NCBI GenBank assembly: GCA_003254925.1
Contig: QANZ01011405.1
Span: forward strand, 139,172 to 203,171
Length of the DNA stretch: 64,000 nucleotides
Source of the DNA: Chamaecrista fasciculata
Taxonomy: Eukaryota > Streptophyta > Magnoliopsida > Fabales > Fabaceae
Direction: 5' to 3'
The first letter of the stretch is position 1, and the number at the start of each line of letters is the position of its first letter. The notes under the pieces are model-generated. The model saw only the letters and a list, made by a program, of their open reading frames with translations, was not told the origin of the DNA and did not search any database. A program made the translations under genes and the position numbers. Of this stretch, positions 63,018-64,000 are shown piece after piece.

Positions 63018-64000
63018 TTAACTTGGATTCTCATTTTCGGAGCCGGAGTTTAGAAAAAGCTCCAGGGTAACTGGGCAATGATCACTTCCATGGAAACCTG
63101 CAGAGGTGACAAGGCAGCATCACAGAGTTATATACTACATAGCAGATTAAGAGTGATTAAATAAATGAGAGTAAAACTTAATCACCCTGAAAACTGAATG
63201 AAAAATGTTATCATTAGTCCAAGTATCATGTTACTTGAAAAATGGGGAGATAAGGACATTCCAAAAATCTTGTATTCCTAAGAAAGCAATAGTCCAGGGG
63301 AAAAAATGGTTGTTTTTTGTGACTCAATGTAATCTAGTTAGAAACAATCCAGCAGTGGCAGTTAGTGAAAACCTAGAGGATTCGGCTTGTTAACTTGACC
63401 AATAAGCTAAGGCCTAAGGGAGAACAGAGAACTCAGCTCTCAACAAAGAAAAAGAAACGATCTGTGTGAGAATTAGAAACTCACCTTCTAACTCTATCCC
63501 TTGTCCATGCATTTCGCATGCAACAATTCTATCTTTTATTTTTTCTGAAACAATGAAATAGTCTATTCTCATCCGTTTTCCGCGATACCTATAAAAGAAA
63601 CAAATATCAGGGCTAAAAGGCAGGATATGGTAATTAGAGTAATCAACCAATCGCTATGAAATAGCAAAAAGCTTTAAAAAAAATCCTACTTTTAAATTTC
63701 AACCTCAAACCTTTTAAAACAATTACAAAGATGTATTTCTGAAATGAAAACGGGAAAGAGAATAATGGACAAGAGACAAGGTGATCTTTTCAGTAATTTG
63801 AATGCAATACATTCTCATAATATTTAATCCAGGGTTAATTTGGCAGAAAAACTTAATATGGTGTAATCATAGACAATACATCATATTCTTACTTTCCAAC
63901 CGGATTTCCAGACCACGAGAAACCCCGCTCCATGTCCTTATCCTTGTGCAGATATCTATACGCATCTACCAGCTTCCCCCTGAAGCATGCTCCAAAAATT
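63018..64000 (-). CDS. APE1L: AP endonuclease, APE1L type (exonuclease III family), 3' part only
   Basis: Cuts DNA next to abasic sites in base-excision repair. Visible exons in transcript order: 64000 (continues outside) to 63893, 63588-63485, 63097-63018, with stop TAA at 63018-63020. Protein: LVDAYRYLHKDKDMERGFSW, then KYRGKRMRIDYFIVS, then GFHGSDHCPVTLEL and a short acidic tail. RMRIDYF and GSDHCPV are the conserved C-terminal motifs of the endonuclease/exonuclease/phosphatase fold, the His in SDH being catalytic. LVDAYRYLHK and the SGNPxGKYRGKRMRIDYF pattern match Arabidopsis APE1L (At3g48425) rather than ARP or APE2. The 5' part, with the Mg-binding Asn and Glu residues, lies outside the window. 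Confidence 0.9.

Overview
This is plant nuclear DNA. Every protein gene is split by many short exons with AT-rich introns, intergenic DNA is AT-rich and full of small transposons, and all five genes belong to land-plant families. The protein sequences look like a core eudicot, probably a rosid; I cannot name the species. No prokaryotic, organellar, CRISPR or operon-like feature was seen.

Layout. (1) 1-483: one or both arms of a fold-back element. (2) 942-29918, + strand: a complete callose synthase gene of the CALS10/GSL8 type. I could thread 51 exons in phase, giving 1906 codons plus stop; one intron is GC-AG. Its introns hold an (ATT)n array, a (CT)n array, a 159-bp tandem duplication and a 505-bp fold-back element. 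(3) 31348-34699: a 5'-truncated RTE-type LINE with a 16-bp target duplication, itself split by a 1.3-kb insertion. (4) 35234-37329, + strand: a small NOI/RIN4-like gene. (5) 38753-43038, - strand: a five-finger CCCH zinc-finger gene (C3H43-like). (6) 43.1-49.6 kb: AT-rich intergenic DNA with a tRNA-derived SINE, a Mutator-like MITE and an unclassified repeat. (7) 49658-58727, - strand: a REF6/JMJ12-type histone H3K27 demethylase gene (7 exons, 1569 codons). (8) 59875-60334: a MITE with a perfect 9-bp target duplication. (9) 63018 to the window end, - strand: the 3' part of an APE1L-type AP endonuclease gene.

The block APE1L - REF6 - C3H43 - NOI has the gene content I remember for Arabidopsis At3g48425 to At3g48450, so it looks like conserved microsynteny rather than a functional cluster. 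APE1L, REF6 and C3H43 are head-to-tail on the minus strand; NOI converges on C3H43; CALS10 lies beyond NOI on the plus strand. Likely roles are DNA base-excision repair (APE1L), removal of H3K27 methylation at target genes (REF6), RNA binding (CCCH protein), membrane-linked immune or exocytosis signalling (NOI) and callose deposition at cell plates and plasmodesmata (CALS10). I see no new multi-gene system. The points most worth checking are a REF6-specific 93-bp coding repeat, a GW/WG-rich acidic tail on the CCCH protein, E2F-type sites upstream of CALS10 and NOI, upstream ORFs on REF6, and well-dated nested transposons.
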